Origin: Phycisphaerae bacterium | GTDB lineage: Bacteria; Planctomycetota; Phycisphaerae; UBA1845 | Assembly: GCA_030429365.1 (NCBI GenBank) | Contig: JAUIEW010000010.1 | Coordinates: forward strand, 1 to 43,249 | Reading direction: 5' to 3' | Length of the DNA stretch: 43,249 nt | The notes under the pieces: model-generated | The model's input: only the letters and a program-made list of their open reading frames with translations | Told to the model about the DNA's origin: nothing | The model's database searches: none | Shown here: in pieces, positions 41,680 through 43,249 of the stretch | Numbering within the stretch: the first letter of the stretch is position 1 | Layout: every line of letters starts with the position of its first letter | Made by a program: the position numbers and the translations under genes

Positions 41680-42330
41680 ATGAAGAACCGACTCGCCCAA
41701 TTCGTCTGCCTTGCAGGGTTGCTGACGTGTGCGGCTACCGCGTTGGCCGCCCCCGAAGCGAGCAAGATTGCCCGCCGCTGGCAGTTGGATATCGAATTCC
41801 ACGATCTTGAGCGAATCAGCGTAACGCTTCCGGGCGACAAGAGTCCAAAGGCGTTTTGGTTCGTGCTCTACACCGTGACCAATAACACGGGTGAGGATGT
41901 TGATTTCTACCCGACTTTCGATTTGGTCACGTCGACCCTGCAGGTTGTCCCAGCCGGCGAGGGCGTGAGCCCGACCGTCTATGACGTGCTCAAGGACCGG
42001 TACAGCAGGCTCCACCCGTTCTTCAGAGATCCGATCCGGGTCCACGGCAAACTGCTCCAGGGCGAGGATCACGCCAGGACGTCGGTCGCGGTCTTTCGCG
42101 ATTTCGACCCCAAAGCCGACAGTGTGACCGTTTATATTGCCGGCCTGTCCGGGGAGTTTGCCAAAGCCGCGAATCCCATGTTTGACCCCAAAAAGCCGGA
42201 ATCGGCCGACAATCCGCGGTTCTTTCCCCTTCGAAAGACGCTGGCAGTCACGTACGATATCCCCGGTGACGAGGTGACCAGGGCGGCTTCTACGCCGATT
42301 CGCCGCCTCCGCGAGTGGATCATGCGGTAG
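41680..42330 (+). CDS. Secreted hypothetical protein
   Basis: 216 residues with a signal peptide (MKNRLAQFVCLAGLLTCAA, cleavage near ALAAP). I do not recognise a named family. The mature part is a single beta-rich domain: LERISVTLPGDKSPKAFWFV, LYTVTNNTGEDVDFYPTF, DSVTVYIAGLSGEFAKA, a Pro/Arg-rich segment near ENPRFF-like DNPRFFPLRKTLAVTYDI, and a basic C-terminal helix IRRLREWIMR. The YTVTNNTGEDVDF strand pattern suggests an Ig-like fold that describes differences between paired quantities, but this is weak. It sits just upstream of rpmA, in the place where rplU usually stands, and is not a ribosomal protein. Confidence 0.8.
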   Translation: MKNRLAQFVCLAGLLTCAATALAAPEASKIARRWQLDIEFHDLERISVTLPGDKSPKAFWFVLYTVTNNTGEDVDFYPTFDLVTSTLQVVPAGEGVSPTVYDVLKDRYSRLHPFFRDPIRVHGKLLQGEDHARTSVAVFRDFDPKADSVTVYIAGLSGEFAKAANPMFDPKKPESADNPRFFPLRKTLAVTYDIPGDEVTRAASTPIRRLREWIMR

Positions 42331-42491
42331 GGTCGTCCCCCAACTTAGGCCAGTCTGGCAGGGGAGCGGAACCGGCGATCACATTCCTCGAATCGTCGAT
42401 TTGAATGATTTCAGCATCTTGGTAAATTGTATTGCTCGGCGGGCGGTCTCGATGATCGCCCGGATTGTTCGGTCCAGGTTGGAGTTGTTTG

Positions 42492-42737
42492 ATGGCACAT
42501 AAGAAGGGACAGGGTTCCTCGCGTAACGGTCGTGACAGCAACCCTCAGTATCGCGGCGTCAAGAAGTACGGTGGCGAGGCAGTCAAAACCGGTTCGATCA
42601 TCGTGCGCCAGTGTGGGACCAAGTTCATCCCCGGACGCCACGTCGGGTGCGGTAGCGATTACACGTTGTTCGCCCTTTGCGACGGCAACGTCGAATTCAA
42701 AGGTCGCAAGGTACGGGTGATTCCGTCCGCCAATTGA
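42492..42737 (+). CDS. rpmA: 50S ribosomal protein L27
   Basis: 81 residues, full length for bacterial L27. ATG 42492 has ggag 7 nt upstream; the frame is open nine codons earlier, but the family start [16 protein letters not shown] fixes the site. Further family motifs: [48 protein letters not shown]27 sits near the peptidyl-transferase centre of the large subunit. The usual upstream partner rplU (L21) is absent; the gene before it encodes a secreted hypothetical protein. A hairpin terminator separates it from obg downstream. Confidence 0.98.
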   Translation: MAHKKGQGSSRNGRDSNPQYRGVKKYGGEAVKTGSIIVRQCGTKFIPGRHVGCGSDYTLFALCDGNVEFKGRKVRVIPSAN

Positions 42738-42825
42738 TGTCCCCCAATAGACAAGGTCGTTTGGCCCGTTCAGTTCCGCCGACTTGGTTCAGTCAGGGCG
42801 AGATCTTGTGAAATCGGATTCTTCG

Positions 42826-42854
42826 AGAGGGCTAAGTGACAGCCCTCTTTTTTT
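42826..42854 (+). terminator. Rho-independent terminator between rpmA and obg
   Basis: A perfect 8-bp stem agagggct/agccctct with a 7-nt loop aagtgac is followed by a run of T (at least six). It should end or attenuate transcription after rpmA, so obg probably has its own promoter in the 70 bp that follow or depends on readthrough. Confidence 0.9.
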
Positions 42855-42923
42855 GTGCGCATCTTTCGGTGGGTGTTCGGTTCGACGAGTCGTTGGGCCA
42901 GTATTGGTTTTCAGATTTGAATC

Positions 42924-43249
42924 ATGTTTATCGACGAAGCTGAAATCGTGGTGCAAGCCGGCAACGGTGGTGACGGATGCGTCAGCTTTCGACGCGAGAA
43001 GTACGTCGCCTTTGGCGGTCCCGATGGGGGCACCGGCGGCGATGGCGGAAGTGTGATCCTGCGCGGCGACGAATCGGTCGAAACCTTGATGGACTTCAAG
43101 GGCAAGCATCACTGGAATGCCAAGAATGGCGGACCCGGTGAAGGCCGCAACATGACCGGCGCACGCGGTGAAGATCTGATCATTCACTTGCCGGTCGGTA
43201 CGTTGGTCTACGATCGCGCAACTGGCGTACTCGTCAAAGACCTCCACGG
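42924..43249 (+). CDS. obg: GTPase Obg/CgtA (partial, C-terminus beyond window)
   Basis: 108 codons visible from ATG 42924 to the window end. This is the N-terminal glycine-rich Obg fold: MFIDEAEIVVQAGNGGDGC, VSFRREKYVAFGGPDGG, TGGDGGSVILRGDES, HHWNAKNGGPGEGRN, MTGARGEDLIIHLPVGT. The GTPase domain lies outside the window. Obg is an essential ribosome-assembly and stress GTPase, commonly encoded after rpmA. No strong ribosome site precedes the ATG (tttgaatc), but the family N-terminus fixes the start. Confidence 0.97.
   Translation, partial: MFIDEAEIVVQAGNGGDGCVSFRREKYVAFGGPDGGTGGDGGSVILRGDESVETLMDFKGKHHWNAKNGGPGEGRNMTGARGEDLIIHLPVGTLVYDRATGVLVKDLH

Overview
The window reads as a chromosomal segment of a planctomycete, most likely from the Phycisphaerae side of the phylum (inference). 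The grounds are many large secreted proteins ending in paired EF-hand, dockerin-like modules with C..GP linkers, a PEP-CTERM protein, an ECF sigma factor of the TIGR02999 type paired with a Ser/Thr kinase carrying TPRs, a second ECF sigma factor coupled to a von Willebrand A (VWA) protein, and moderately GC-rich DNA. Housekeeping genes appear only at the right edge (rpmA and the start of obg).

Layout. 1-3349 (minus): a soluble multi-PAS histidine kinase and a FixJ-like response regulator, cut by the left edge. 3365-5530: about 2.1 kb without a convincing gene, holding six perfect copies of a 17-bp tandem repeat and a strong minus-strand hairpin/terminator that may end an unannotated small RNA. 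5531-18086 (plus): a run of five secreted proteins. Two are giant paralogous multidomain proteins, two are neighbouring cohesin-like proteins (one ending in PEP-CTERM, one in a dockerin-like module), and one is a CHRD/lamin-tail-domain protein. 18377-18416: the 3' half of a tRNA, best read as tRNA-Ala(GGC), with no 5' half; this is what an integrated element leaves at one end. 18486-21841 (minus): ECF sigma factor and TPR Ser/Thr kinase, overlapping. 22127-29308 (plus): a 1517-aa beta-helix type secreted protein and a GHL10-type secreted glycoside hydrolase, both dockerin-terminated. 29791-30285 (plus): a cytochrome c lipoprotein with an Asp/Gly-rich stalk. 30435-33610 (minus): ECF sigma factor and a membrane VWA protein whose N-terminus resembles an anti-sigma factor. 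33969-36425 (plus): Cys-rich lipoprotein. 36452-40204 (minus): a dockerin-terminated beta-propeller-like protein and a TadG-like VWA protein with a split VWA domain. 40804-41193 (minus): PilZ protein. 41680-43249 (plus): secreted hypothetical protein, rpmA, obg.

How they fit together. Most products are exported or act at the surface: seven proteins carry the same kind of C-terminal double EF-hand module, one carries PEP-CTERM, two are lipoproteins and one is a Tad-type membrane protein. Regulation is dense: one two-component pair, two ECF sigma operons each coupled by overlap to a membrane protein, and one PilZ protein. The most interesting reading is that the dockerin-like module is an interchangeable C-terminal sorting or attachment tag. 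The key evidence is the adjacent pair at 14048-15574, where the same cohesin-like domain carries PEP-CTERM in one copy and the EF-hand module in the other. No exosortase, scaffoldin or integrase is visible in the window.
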